Assembly: GCA_965112735.1 (NCBI GenBank)
Contig: OZ218952.1
Coordinates: forward strand, 496,001-560,000
DNA from: Phaeosaccion multiseriatum
Lineage: Eukaryota > Ochrophyta, other classes
DNA length: 64,000 nt
Direction: 5' to 3'
The notes beneath the pieces are model-generated. The model did no database searches, had not been told where the DNA came from, and worked only from the letters and a program-made list of their open reading frames with translations. Below are positions 1 to 15,310 of this stretch, in pieces (position 1 is the first letter of the stretch; each line of letters starts with the position of its first letter). Made by a program: the position numbers and the translations under genes.

Positions 1-1
1 G

Positions 2-139
2 CAAGCGCGTCCGGGAAAAGGCCTTGAGAAAGGAAGATTTGGATTCGAGTTCTTCGAGAGGGAACCGGGCAGATCTTCAGCAGCAGGAGCGGCCGCCACC
101 GCCACAGCTCGTGCTGCTGGAAAGTCACAGGCAGAATAG
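2..139 (+). CDS. Possible C-terminal end of a gene entering from the left edge
   Basis: Frame 2 is open from the window edge to a TAG at 137-139, giving 45 residues that include a mixed segment (GRFGFEFFEREPGRSS) followed by an Ala/Thr-rich tail. The composition is compatible with the end of a real protein, but there is no recognisable domain and the piece is short. It could equally be a chance open frame. An AATAAA-like element near 630 would suit a plus-strand 3' UTR. No function is inferred. Confidence 0.25.
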   Translation, partial: QARPGKGLEKGRFGFEFFEREPGRSSAAGAAATATARAAGKSQAE

Positions 140-818
140 CCTCCCGGCCTTTTATTCACTCCTTAGGCGGCTGGGTGTGGGGATATGAGAAGGAGGAGGA
201 CATAACACCCCCCCCCCCCCCCTTTACTTTATTGGATGGCACTTCGCGGCACTGCCCTCTGCCCTGTCCGATCCCTGTCCCCTGTCGGCTCCCCGCAGGG
301 GCGGCTTCTCGGGCTCCTGGCTTCTGGGCCATAGCCCCCTCCAGGCTTCGGGCTTCTGGCCGCAGGCCAGCGCGGACTTCTGCGCCGCAGGCCAGCGGTC
401 TGGGCTTCAGGCTTCTCAGGGGGGCTCAGGGGGGGGGGGTGAGGAGAGATTATGCAGGCTTCTGGCCGCAGGCCAGCCCCGGGCTTGTTGCTTTCGGCCG
501 CAGGCCGCCTCAGGCTTCTGCTTATTGGGGGGGCAGAGAAGCCCTGGCTGCGGGATGCGGGGAGCCGATGCCCTGGGCTTCTCTTCCCTTGCACAGCAGA
601 GCTGTGCTTCATGAGACGTGAACAAAATTGAATAAAGTTACTAACTACTTGATCGCTTTGCTATCCTGTCCTTCCCCAAAATCACAGGTCCTTCGGTTTG
701 CACAACCTTGTTGTACCCTCTGTAGGCACGCTCTCCTCCCCCCCCCCCTCCTGACCCGTTCCATCGAGCGCCTCGCGCCTCAATGAGCCTAGCTACGTTA
801 TGCCCCGTTGACACTTGG
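140..818. other. Non-coding stretch with degenerate GC-rich minisatellite
   Basis: Between about 300 and 560 a degenerate unit built on GGCTTCTGGCCGCAGGCC recurs several times in variable spacing. The open frames across it on both strands are repeat translations with no domain. Poly-C or poly-G runs lie at about 208-222, 428-440 and 738-750. The sequence from 600 to 660 is AT-rich and contains AATAAAG. I see no gene here. Confidence 0.5.
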
Positions 819-2246
819 CTAGCCCTGCTGTCCCTCCGCCATGGCGGCCATACGTTTCAACAAACCGGGCAGAGCCTCGTTGACGGGTTGGAGGGTGGGA
901 CCGTGGTCGACGGCCAGGTTGCTGCCCTGCGGCCATTTGCTGCCATCGGAGTCGGAGTGAAGGATCAACACGCCCTCGGCGAAGTCTACCCCCGTCCCGA
1001 CCTGAGTCCATTGAATGTTGGAAGCATACGAGCGAGGCCCACCGCACGCCGTGGAGAGCAAAAGACAAGGAGGGAGGGGGGGCGTGTCAGACAGAGGGAG
1101 AGTGAGGGCGCGAGGGGGAGGGAGAAGAGAGAAGAGAAGGCTAGACTGGTAAGATACCAAAAAGAGGCAGGAATCCAACACGGCCGGTGCGCTCGCCACA
1201 GTGCTATTCTTCCTCTCCTTCTCACCTTGCCCGAGGGATTCAACGCACCCGCAAGGCCTTCCAACGGGGCTCCCATCCCCTCCGCCGCCCGCTCGCCCAT
1301 TTCCGACTGGAAGGCGTACGGATTCAACGTGTAGGCTGCAAGGCAAAGCAAGGCAGGGCAAGAGGTAGAGCGAAGTGAACAAGGCGGTGTAGGGGGAGGT
1401 GAAGGGGCATGCTCCGAAGACGGGGGCCGTGCCAGTTCCACGCTCTGTCCAGTAACTCACCTCGGACGCCCTTGGGAGCCACCTCTGCTGCGTAACACCT
1501 CATGAAACCATCCACAGCGGCCTGAAGGTGATGGCCGAGCAATGGAAGCAAGAAAGACGTGAGAAACAGATACGCTAAAACTACTTCGTCGCCGCCCCTC
1601 CTTCCTCCCCCCCCTATTCCTACGGCGGCTGCTGCTACTGTGATATCACACCTTGCTTGCAGCGTAGATCGACATGCCGGCCATCGGCGCGACCGCGGCG
1701 ATGGAGGAGGTGACGATGAACATCCCCTTGGTCTTCTCCAGGTGGGGCGTGGCCAGGAGAGCGGTCTGCATGACTGCCTTGACGTTGATACCGAATAGTT
1801 TGTCGTACTCTCCTGCCAGCTTTGCCGCATCATACGTCTCCAGTGGAGCTAATGCTTCCACCCCTGCGTTGGCAAGGACAATGTCGATGGATGGTCCCGC
1901 TGCCTCGAACAAGCTCGTGAGGTGTGTATCATTGGTCACGTCGCCCTGTACGAAAACGGCAGCGCCGCCCGCGCCTTCGATCTCTGAGACCACGGCCTTT
2001 CCCAGCTCCTCACGGCGGCCTGAGAAGATAACCTTGGCCCCCTCCTGTAGGCCAATGCCGCGTACCGATGGCGTGAGAAATTGGAGAAGGGGCAGCGGCA
2101 GGAAGGCAAGCTGCAAATCTTCTCCCTTCCAAATACCCAATGTGCCCCCTACTGTCTCTCACCTTTGCTAGATGGATGGCGGCAACTTTGCCGATGCCGC
2201 TCGTCGCACCAGTGATGATTACAGTCTTGCCTTCCAAGCGCGCCAT
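819..2246 (-). CDS. Short-chain dehydrogenase/reductase (SDR), five exons
   Basis: Exons (5' to 3') are 2246-2163, 2044-1652, 1521-1461, 1335-1226 and 1001-819, with GT-AG introns and phases that close to a 276-residue protein, the normal classical SDR length. Residues 8-20 carry the Rossmann nucleotide-binding motif TGATSGIG. Later come GDVTN (adenine-pocket Asp), LANAG (NNAG equivalent) and the catalytic Ser-Tyr-Lys set in TSS...SIYAASK. The family catalyses NAD(P)-dependent oxidoreduction of alcohols and ketones; the substrate cannot be read from the sequence. There is no signal peptide, so it is probably cytosolic. The start is the only ATG immediately before the Rossmann strand. It is transcribed divergently from CDC14 with 227 bp between the starts. 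Confidence 0.9.
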
Positions 2247-2473
2247 GTTCTCCTCTGATACTGTTGTAGAAACTCTTGTGTGTTGTGAGCGATTGATAGG
2301 GGGGAACAGGTGGGATATTTATCGGGTTAATAATCGGGGGGGGGGGGGGCGGGGTGGGACGTTCCCACACGTGCGCAAAAACGAAACTGAAACTACAGTT
2401 TCCTTTCCTTTTTCCTTTTTCTTTTTACAAAAAGGAGAAGAGAAAAAAATTCTTCTCCCACAAAGAAGCGTCC
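2247..2473. promoter_or_regulatory. Divergent intergenic region between SDR and CDC14
   Basis: These 227 bp separate the two ATG codons and must hold both promoters and 5' UTRs. They contain a G-run interrupted once near 2337-2355 and a pyrimidine-rich segment at 2400-2430. No TATA box could be placed with confidence. Confidence 0.4.
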
Positions 2474-6270
<3,797 letters not shown>

Positions 6271-6938
6271 GCACTGTACACACTTGAGAATGGAGCAATT
6301 CTCTCCGAATCTCCGCGTCGAGATCGCTGTGTGGCAGGAGAGGGGAGGGGGGTGGCTGGAGGGGGGGGGGAAGGGGAGGGGGGAGGGGCAGGAAGCTAAG
6401 CCGTGGAGGGGAAATACTGGTGCGGTCCAGATTAGTTTCTCAGGGGCGGGGTGGATGGGAGGATGGGCTTGAACTTTGGGCTTGAGCTTCTTTGCTGGCC
6501 CATGTGTTGTAAGTCATTGGCTTGGCAGGCCTCAGGAGGTAAACCTAACTGACTCCCTGCTGCTGTACACATGGGGAGATCAGAAGTAGAGTAGAGTAGC
6601 TCAAGAGAGAGAGAGAGCTATCCGAGATATGCAGCAACATGAGAGCAGAGCGGTGTGGATGGACATAGGTATAATTACATAGGTACCTGGATAGGTAGGT
6701 AGGTAGGTAGGTAGGTAGGTAGGTAGGTAGGTAGGTAGATAGGTAGGTAGGTAGGGAGGTAGGGAGGGAGGTAGGTAGGGAGGTAGGAAGGTAGGAAGGT
6801 AGGTAGGTAGGTAGGAAGGTAGGTAGGTAGGTAGGTAGGTAGGTGGGTAGGTAGGTAGGTAGGTAGGTAGGGGGCGTCGCAAAGTTAATTTATTTAGGAT
6901 AGGTTTTGGGGACGGAGAAAACAGCAGCAGCTGATCCC
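6271..6938. other. Intergenic region with (GGTA)n microsatellite
   Basis: This stretch lies downstream of CDC14. It holds G-rich sequence at 6330-6400 and a GGTA tetranucleotide array at about 6687-6870 with scattered variants (GGGA, GGAA). No coding sequence is supported; the minus-strand frame reading LPTYLPTYP is the translated microsatellite. Confidence 0.7.
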
Positions 6939-6945
6939 TAAAGAT
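6939..6945. repeat. Target-site duplication, left copy
   Basis: TAAAGAT immediately before the left terminal inverted repeat. It is identical to 15342-15348 immediately after the right terminus. Confidence 0.85.
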
Positions 6946-6976
6946 TCGACCCCTGACGTGCTATTATGCTATCTGC
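6946..6976. repeat. Left terminal inverted repeat
   Basis: 31 bp, a perfect inverted match to 15311-15341. It opens TCGACCCCTGACGTGC and continues with CTATTATGCTATCTGC. Confidence 0.9.
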
Positions 6977-7106
6977 TATCGCCGGCGCCAGCCGGCGTGC
7001 TATCTGCTATTGCCGGCGCCAGCCGGCGTGCTATGTGCTATCGCCGGCGCCAGCCGGCGTGCTATGTGCTATCGCCGGCGCCAGCCGGCGTTTTGTGCTA
7101 TTCGCC
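6977..7106. repeat. Left subterminal repeats of the transposon
   Basis: There are four tandem copies of a roughly 33-bp unit made of TGCTATCTGCTAT (or TGCTATGTGCTAT) plus the near-palindrome GCCGGCGCCAGCCGGC. Related copies lie near the right end in the same orientation. Subterminal repeats of this type are usually transposase-binding sites. Confidence 0.8.
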
Positions 7107-7355
7107 CCCCCGGGGTCGGGGGTGGGAGGGTGCGCGTGCGGGGGGCTAGGAGCGGAGGAAGCAACTCACACGTGTTTCATTGCCATTAATTCGCGTCAGT
7201 TCTTGTATAGTATGCCTAAGGGAGTATATCAAGGTCCACCCTCTGCCTGGCCTGGCTGACCTGCTGCCCGTGCACCCCTACCTCTCCGCCCTGTGATTGA
7301 CTGGCTCTCCGCTAGCTCAGCCGGCGGACGGCCCGATCGACATTGTGCTCGCCAA

Positions 7356-10300
7356 TCAGTCACTTTTACCACTAGGGCAGGCAGCATTCACTCCGTCACA
7401 ATACCAGTCCCCTTCAGGAAGCGTAGAGAGGGGAGGGGTCAGGCAGTACGTGTGAAACTCCTCATCGCAGCCGTCACATAGCAACATTTTGTCGTGGTCA
7501 ACATCTTTCTGACAGACTAGACATGCAGTGGCTTCGCTGGAGCTAGAGTCTGCTGCTTTTGCCGTGCCACGAGACAAAGCCCCATAACTCTCGGGCTTGT
7601 TTACCGTGCGCCCACGTGAGGACATCGCCCCCACCACCTTTCCGATGATGTTCTTGCGCAGTGTTCTCAGGTTCAGCGCCTCCTGCTCGCCATCACTGCT
7701 ATCGTCCTCAGACATGTCCTCTCCCATGTGCACGCTTGGGTCGGGGGGGCGTATCCCATCGCCTTGGCCACCTCTTGGCCCTCCGCCTCTCTGTTGACAA
7801 TCTGCTTGCACTCCTCGTGCTGCTCCTCCGTGATGGCAAACCTCCGAAGCCTTCTCTGCGCGCACACCCCTCCTGAAGCTGCATGTGAGCCTTCGATGTA
7901 CATTGCTTCGTGGTAGCGGGGCAATGCGCCATAAATGGCAGCACAAGACACAGAAGCCTCTTTCCCGCCGTCGACTTCGTAGACGACTGCTGCAGCCCCA
8001 TCCCCGTCCTGGGACTCGTCGGTAGAGTCCTGTTCAGCGACGTGAAAGTATGAAACACCAGGCTTTGCCGGAACCACCTTCTGCTTGGAGCCTCGTCCCT
8101 TCTTCGAGACGATCACCTCCTTCCGAAGATCGACGCGAAGCTGTGCAAGAAAAAAGCTCTCCTCCGACCCCTTGTCTGCCCTGACTATCACAACGTCATT
8201 TGCCCTGTAGAGAATGCGAGTTCGGACGGATTCACCGGTCTTCCGTCCTTTCTGTCCGCGCTTCCTCGCTCCCGAGCTCTCATGCAAGCGCGACAGGTAT
8301 CCACTCGGGTCGTTGCTTTGCGCAGAGTTGGGAGCAAACGCCACCGAACGCGGGGCCGCTCCAACATTGTACTTCCTCTTGTTGGTTACACGCTGCTGCG
8401 GAACCTTCCTAAGACGAGCCGCCGCATTGCGAAGCGTCTGCGTGTCCTTCTTGCGCTGCTTCCGTTGCCCTTCGTCAAGCTTCTCCGCTACCCTTGGTCG
8501 CTTCAACACGGGTGAAGCCACCAATCTGCTCTCGTTTTGCTCCAGCTGGTATCCCGCCCTGAGCTTTCGACCGCTGCTGTTGACGCTGCTTGTGCAGTAG
8601 GCAAAACCCATGCTGGGGTTGGCCTTCTTCGCAGCCTCAAGCATCACAAGGCCCCTTCTTCGGGCATACTCAAGAGCGTCTGGAACATCCTGGCGGCCTT
8701 CCCTTTGCTTCGTGAAGAAAGTCTCAACATTGAGGGTCAAAACGCTCCTCATCTGCATCTTCTCCACGATGCCGCGAGGCACTCCCTGCTGACGGAAATG
8801 AGCGAGGAAGCATCAAGCAAGGAGCGAACAGCGAAGCCGTGAGACGAAAGGGCAAGGCTGATTTCCAAACGCACGCGCCCACGGACACGGACATTTTTAC
8901 TCACGCACTCACGCACACACACGCACACAGCCATGGGGAGCACCCCCCTTCTCACCTCTGCAAGCATCCGATGTAGCATCCGAGGTAGTGCCTGCAGGCT
9001 CGCCTTGATAGCACCTCGAACTTCGCGTGATGGCATTCCTTCAGGGCCCTGGAGAGAGACCAGGGATTTGCCTGTGGCAGCTGATATCGCTTTCCCCATG
9101 TGACTGAGAGCCAAGTCGACCACATGAAGCTTGGCAATGCTCTCCTCCATCGTGCGTGCGTTGTTTTGCATGTCTTTGCCATTCTCATCCAAGTCTTCGC
9201 CCTGGAGCTGATACGCCTCACTCAACATCCGTTGTAGTGGGATGAGGTGCTGGGCGTAGACGTAGCAGTCCGAGATCATTCGAATGCACTGGTTTCCAGT
9301 GTCGGACAAGAAGAAAACGTTGTACACGAAGCAGCCGAACGTAGGTCTGAACAAAGGTACTTTCGATGCCGTACCGCTGGCAGTGCTCTCTCCGGGTTCT
9401 GTGTTTCCCTGTCCGCCCATCAGCACGGATGATCCCTTCCAGCTTAGCACCCCACTGTCACGACGAAGGAGAACCTTGACAAGCGCATGCAAACCTTCAT
9501 CTAGCATGAGGATGACGATCATATCTTCATCATCGTATGCACCGGGTGGGGCCAACGTGAGTCCACAAGGCTGAGTCCCCACGTGAGACTTCACGCACGT
9601 GAGGTGTGCGCGCCTTGGCTTCTCAACAGTACCATCTTCCTCGTCATCAGTCAGAGCCATGAGTGTATCTCCGTCATTGCCACTGCCACCCTCTGGTCCT
9701 CCGGCACGTTCCACATTGCCCTCCCAGACAAAAAGCGAGCTGTCGGCGATGCAGGCAACGCAGTCATGCGAGAGTGCTGTGAGGCCCGCAGGTCCCTTGG
9801 GTAGGTCACACAGCTTCTCGCTCACAGGTGCAAAAGGGTTGCCAGCGTCAAATGAGAGCCGGTGTAGTGCTCCCCCCGCCAGGTTCCTCTTGGGTGACAA
9901 AGAGGTCGAACGCGCGCTCAGAGGACACGGCAAGCGCAATGGCAACGGGGCAACGGATGCCCTCCTCTTCTCTCTCCTCGAGGACATTCTCCTCAGAAGT
10001 GCAACGCTCCTGGATCCGACGGACCAAGGGCACTGCCTTCAAATTCAAATGCCGTTGCTGAGTCTGTCTCCCCCGACCACGCGCTGCTACATGCCCGTCC
10101 GGTTGCTGGTCGTCGTCATCATCATCGTCGCCCTCCTCCGCCGCCGCGCGGGGTCCCCTGTTTCCTGGAAGAGCGGCCAGCACATGCACCACCCAAATCT
10201 GATTCGCTCCACTGTCACACATGTACACGTAGTCGCCAACCACGACGAGAGACCCAAGACTCTGGAAGCAGTCGTCTCGCAGAACAACCTCTGTGGTACA

Positions 10301-12174
10301 AGGCACATGATGGGCCTTGAGCATGCGCAGATGCCTGCCTGAACGATCGGCGTTGAAGATCATGCCAGAGCCATGATGGTAGCCCATACCAGTCGGCTTC
10401 TGAGTCTGCGAGGCCATGTTCTGATGCCAGAAACCCCACGGCTCCGGGCACACGGTCACCCCCACGAGAGCACGGCGCTTCTCCCGCTCCTCCTCTGAGA
10501 GTAGAGCCAACTGCAGAGACGCCGTCGTAACAGCGATTGCGCTCTCCACTGAGAAAGGATCCTTGTTTTCAATGGCGTCAAGGCCAACATTGGCTTGTAC
10601 TGCTTCACTTCGAGCCGGGTCCAGATCGTGGAATCTGGCGCGAAGAGTTCGCAGTCCGACTAGCCAGCCCTGGCAGACGACCCACCAATTGAATGTCGTA
10701 GCACGAACACACTTTACAAGGTGAGCCCCGTCAGGCAGTGCCTCATACCACCCCAGGGGGTCGTCCTCTCCGAGGGTTCTTGCCGCCATTTTCCGAATGA
10801 AGGCAAGCTGTGCGCCATTACAGTCTGTTGAGATGCACAATGGTCGGAGACTCTTGCACACGAGCCCTTTCCTCTTGCACCTCGAGCAGACTCTGCTGGA
10901 GAACTGAGTCGCGCAAACGCACTCACTTTCACCGCAAGGACCCTCCCCTCCGGTGGGACAAGCTTGGTGGCAATCACACGCCTCGCCCATCTCCACCCAC
11001 GAGGGGTTCTCCCCCGTCAGAATCCGCTGCCAGAAAAGCTCGAGACAAGGGATGCAAACACGCAGCGCCTTCATGATTTCGGTCACGCTCGCGGCAACAC
11101 TTTTGTAGTCACCCCCTGCGGTGTGAAGCTGAAAACCGATGGAGCCCGTGTATGCCCCTTTCAGATCCATCATCATAACTTCCATCATCTCGGAACCCAG
11201 CTTAGGTGCGTCCTCGTCTCGCAGCTGGAACAGAACGAGTAGCGATAAGGGAGGGTTGACAGGAGGCGAAGCAAAGGCGGGGCTGCAGCGTGAGCGAGCG
11301 AGCGAGGAGGCGTGATTAAGATTGACGATGGATCAACAGTGATTCTGCCCCGAAAGATCAGTGGGAAGGAGGGGACGCCACGCACCTGAGCATCAGACTT
11401 TTCCAGTATTGCCTTCGCCTGCTCCAGTGTTGTATTTCCAAACTGATGTGCATTGCCCCAATTGGTTTGGCTGGTTGTATCAGTATGATGGCCCTTGGCA
11501 ATGACGAAGCCATCCATTTTGACAGTCACGGGAACCACAATCTTCTCGTTGCCTTTGTCGCCAAGAGTGTAGGCTTGGTCGGCACAGAAGCGGGCGAAGA
11601 CATTGACGACGTTGATAATGTCTTCGACTTGCAGACCGTACCTCTTGATTAGGCCAGGCCTGCGCCTAATGAGTGCTCTCGGATGAAAGCCGCCTGTGTT
11701 CGCCCTGCGGAAGTAGTCCTTCATGGCCTGGTCCCTGGAGACGTTGGGGCCACGAACCTTCTTTCTGCGGGGTGCCCCATAGGAGAGCATGGAGCATGCT
11801 GAACCAAATACGTTCTGCTGGGTCTCATTAAACTGTCGCAGCGTCTCGTAGCCATTGAGCTGCTTGCTCGCGGCCACAGTCTGACGCCTGGACCAAAGGC
11901 CGCTGTTCATGACCCAACGATGCACCGTTTGATACATGAAGTGACTCCGAGTAAAGTGCCCTCGATCAAGATGGAATTGGATCGCAAAGGGAACAATGTC
12001 GACATCGTTTACGTCCCGGGTAAGCTCTACACGCCCGCTGTCCGCGTCTTCCGTCACAGCCACCCGCCCATGGTCTTCTTCTGTCGCGGACGAGCCCGCG
12101 GCGCCCATCGCCTTTGTTTGTGGCCAAATGTGAAACGGCAGAATCTTTATTGGCTTACAGCTGGCTGGGCCCAT
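7356..12174 (-). CDS. Transposon protein: Cys-rich zinc region, NHL-like blades and C-terminal PHD finger (two frameshifts)
   Basis: Exons 12174-11386, 11224-8956 and 8785-7356 join in phase 0. About 1,495 residues result if two one-base shifts are corrected: one surplus G in the G-run near 9877 and one missing C in the C7 run at about 7743-7749. N-terminal to the Cys cluster is a conserved-looking segment (VPVTVKMDGFVIAKGHH). Next comes a Cys-rich region (CDCHQACPTGG...CVCATQFSSRVCSRCKRKG), followed by STDCNGAQLAFIRKM and LPDGAHLVK. I recall similar segments from large uncharacterised transposon proteins. Two blades look NHL/beta-propeller-like (GDYVYMCDSGANQIWVVHV and NVFFLSDTGNQCIRMI). The C-terminus is a PHD finger (CLVC, CDGC, HTYC, WYC), with unusual spacing to the last Cys. 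It is the likely transposase by position. The ORF continues upstream to an ATG at 12636, adding a Pro-rich extension that I think is antisense to the RS region. Confidence 0.6.
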
Positions 12175-12204
12175 GGCTGGGCCCCACTGGTTCAAAAGTC
12201 CTTC

Positions 12205-15011
12205 ATGTCTGGCCGCGATGGAGGGAGGAGTTGGGGGGGGGGGGGCGACTACTACAACAGCAGGAGAGGCACGCCAAGTCCAGTTGGCAGCAGGAGTCGG
12301 AGCCGGGAGAAGGCCCCTGAGAGGGCGAGGAGAGGGAGGAGTGCCAGCAGGAGTTGGAGCAGGGAGAAGCACAGTGAGAGGAGGAAGCGAGGGAGAAATG
12401 CCAGCAGGAGTCAGAGTAGGGGGAAGGACACCGAGAGGAGGAGGGCAGGGAGAAGTACCAGCAGGAGTCGGAGCCGACCCAGATCCGGAGGAGGAGGAGG
12501 GAGGAGGGAAGGAGAAAAGGGTCGAAGCAAAGGGAGACGGGGCCGCAGTCCCAGCGAAAGAGGATTCCCAGCAGGCGCGAGGAAAATGCGTCGGAACCAA
12601 AGTCCCAGCGACAGGGGAGTACGCCGAAGCAGCCATTCACAACACGCTTCTCACGAGCTGGGGTGGGAGGAGGGGGGGCGGCTTGAGGACACCTATCTCC
12701 AGAGTACGGCAACCTTGGCATCGTCTTCTGAGGCACAAGACTTCGATTATGCCTTGCCCCTGAGTGCAGGGATGGGACAGGCAAAACCTACCCCTCTCAT
12801 GTTCGCGCATGTGGGGACATTTCCAAGAGGATGCCTCAACCCCGTCGAGGCTGATTTCAGTCTCGGCACATCGGTGTCCTGCAACACGACCGAGCTCTTC
12901 GAGACCTTGCCCTACACGTTCCAGCTGGCTAATGAAGACAAGCGATTCTCCAGCTTCAAGGCCTTCCGTGGACATTTGACCAGCGAATTGCTCTTTCAGA
13001 CGGAACAAAAGAAGAACGACATCACGATCAGAGCCTCCACGGCATTCAGACGTGGCAGAGGGTTGGATACAATCCGCGACGACGTCTCCCTGCGCCGCGT
13101 GGTACGTGTCGGGTACAACTGCCTCTCGATGTTTGTGCATTGTCTGCTACGGCAGCAACCCTTTCTTAAACCCGCCCCCCCCCGCCCCTCTCTGTCTCTT
13201 TCTCCAACACACACCCAATACAGGTGCGCTCGTTCTACACTTTCCCTCCGGGCCGTATCGATCCCGACAAACGGTGGAGACTGGATCTGTACTGCGAGCT
13301 ACGCCCGAAATCAGGGGCGAGACAGCAGGAGAACGTGCAAATTTGCCTGTCTTTCCCTACCCAATCTCTGGACAGCGCCACAGATTTTTCGACCCATACC
13401 CCACCCAAGAAGGCAGGTCATCGAGGTGGTGCTGCCCGTGTCAGTGAGACCACCAGTGATAGTGAGGGAGAGAGTGCCGGCGGGACGAAAGGCGGGAAGG
13501 CGGGGCAAGAGGGGGCACTGACGAAGAAGGCGAAGAGCTGGCTCCACGCGCAAGGAACCAAGTTCTTTTATCTTTTGCGGGAAATGCCTGATGTGGAGAT
13601 GCAAACTCTCAGCGGAAGCAAGGTCGGTGATGCAGCAAGCTTCGTGAAGATCCATACGCCAGCTTTGATTCAGCTTGAGGCCAAAGCGAACTTCTCCATC
13701 AGACACGCCAGAACATCATTGGATATGCTGGTATCTGTTGTGTGCACCAGGCCTGCTTGTCAGAGCGCCGGGAAGGGCAAGTACAAGCCTCAGTGGACTC
13801 ATTTGTCTGGCGTTAAGCGCCACAGAGACTCCCACTCATCGAGCGGTCAGAAAAGCATGCAAGCTGCACTCTCTCACTTCCTACTGAAGACGGCGTTGGG
13901 GAAGCAGGAGGAGGAGGAGCAGGAGGAGGAGGAGGAGGAGGAGGATGATGGTGGTGGTGATGATGATGATGAGGAGGAGGAGGAGGAGGAGGAGGAGGAG
14001 GAGCAGGAGGGGGGGGAGGAGGAGGAGCAGGAGGAGGAGGAGGAGGAGGAGCAGGAGGGGGGCAGCAGCCCTTCTTCCCACCAGAAGAAAAGCAGGGCCA
14101 TGCCTGCGGCACAATCAGTGGCCGAAGCTGAGCAGCTGACAGGGGACATGAAGGCGAGGCTGCTTGTCCTCGGCGCTGAGCAGGACATGCACAAGGAAAA
14201 GGGGGAGTACACCTCCTTCTTTTTGGACGCGATGATGACCACTGTATCCGTGAACGGAAACAGGGCACTACTCCCGTGCGCGTCTCTTGGTCACATTTTC
14301 AACCCAGCTGTGGAGAACTCCCCCATGCCCAACGTGTTGGCGACGGCTCCGAAAGGGTTCCTGCCGAAAGGTTACAGGGAGTCTGGTCTTACAATGACGA
14401 AGTGTGAGCTCCTCGTCCTCCCTGCGAGTTTCAGCGGCCATTTCTCGACTGTCGCTGTCCTTCTACCTACCTCTGCAGCTAGTGACGACGGGGAGGGTGC
14501 TATGGCGTACATTCTGCACTTTGATACGGTCCGAAATGGGCGCCTCGGTCACCACCCTTCGAAGCGAGTGCTCCAAGCGACGCAGGTGTATGTGGAGAAG
14601 GTCATGGAGGACGAAAGAGCCCCTGGGACGGCAGCCCTCCGATTCCGGCAGGTCTTTGTTGGTGTGCCACAGCAGAAGGCCGGCTCGAATTCTTGCGGTC
14701 CGGCAACAGCTCTATTCATGTCGAAATTGGCTGTGGCAGACACCAGCCCCGTGCGCAAAGTGCTCTATGGTGTTGAGCAAGACAACAGCTGGGAAAGGGA
14801 CGACGGTGTAGCGATTTTGTCTAGTGCGGCGGGGGCAAAGAAGGAGACCGTGGACCGCTTCTTGGCCGCGTGTGGGCTGCCGTGTCTGACCTGCGAAGAG
14901 TATGAGGCAGAGAGAACTCGCCTCTTTCGGGCGTACCTGAGCTCCGGGATGCGCAACGGTTCCTTGCCCGACGTTTACAACTCGGCCTTGCATAAGTGCG
15001 TCCTGGGTTAG
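12205..15011 (+). CDS. Transposon-encoded Ulp1/C48-type cysteine protease with RS-rich N-terminus
   Basis: Exons 12205-13101 and 13224-15011 join in phase 0 across a 122-nt GT-AG intron (about 894 residues). The chosen ATG opens MSGRDGGRSWGGGG, followed by an RS/RE-repeat region to about residue 140. A later ATG at 12772 is an alternative start. A poly-Glu/Asp tract lies at 13908-14060. The C-terminal third has the Ulp1 fold signature in order: SGHFSTVAVL (His), LHFDTVRNG (Asp), then PQQKAGSNSCG (Gln and catalytic Cys). The family cleaves SUMO or ubiquitin-like isopeptide bonds. Such proteases are frequent passengers in eukaryotic DNA transposons and may deSUMOylate the transposase or host factors (inference). 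The gene is divergent from the minus-strand partner, with only about 30 bp between the preferred ATGs. Confidence 0.7.
12290..12480. repeat. Tandem ~60-bp repeat encoding RS motifs (+) or Pro-rich sequence (-)
   Basis: About three to four diverged copies begin with CCAGCAGGAGTCGGAGC. On the plus strand they give SRSRSREK-type RS repeats. On the minus strand they give TPAG-rich sequence. Both frames are open, so the strand of use cannot be settled here. I favour the plus strand because RS repeats with following RGRSPS motifs look like a genuine protein. Confidence 0.6.
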
Positions 15012-15180
15012 TGAAGGAGAGATGGCTGCCTCGCGAGAGAGGGAGATGGGGGGAGAGGGGAACGCCAAGGTTCGCCCAGTCACCATTGTATTGGTAATAT
15101 AAGACTGAAGGCTCGCATACTCTCTGCGCTCGACGTATGCTGATTAGGCAGGCAGCTAGGAGTGGAAAGGCTGTCGCAGG

Positions 15181-15260
15181 GCGTCTGCTATCGCCGGCGC
15201 GACGGGGCGTGCTATCTGCTATTCGCCGGCGCCAGCCGGCGTGCTATCTGCTATTCGCCG
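15181..15260. repeat. Right subterminal repeats of the transposon
   Basis: Two to three copies of the GCTATCTGCTATTCGCCGGCG-type unit occur in the same orientation as the left-end set, so they are direct rather than inverted. Confidence 0.75.
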
Positions 15261-15267
15261 AGTGCAA

Positions 15268-15309
15268 ATAGCATGCTATTGGGCGCCGGGGCGCCCAATA
15301 GCATGCTAT
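15268..15309. repeat. Perfect 20-bp-arm palindrome near the right transposon end
   Basis: The arms 15268-15287 (ATAGCATGCTATTGGGCGCC) and 15290-15309 are exact reverse complements separated by GG. The left end has no equivalent, so the termini are asymmetric. Confidence 0.9.
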
Positions 15310-15310
15310 C

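Noticed and set aside
6689-6870. CRISPR-like or satellite array
   Set aside because: It is a plain GGTA tetranucleotide microsatellite with no spacer structure, in a eukaryotic genome.
15268-15309. Helitron-like 3' hairpin
   Set aside because: The element has perfect inverted termini and a target-site duplication, which Helitrons lack.
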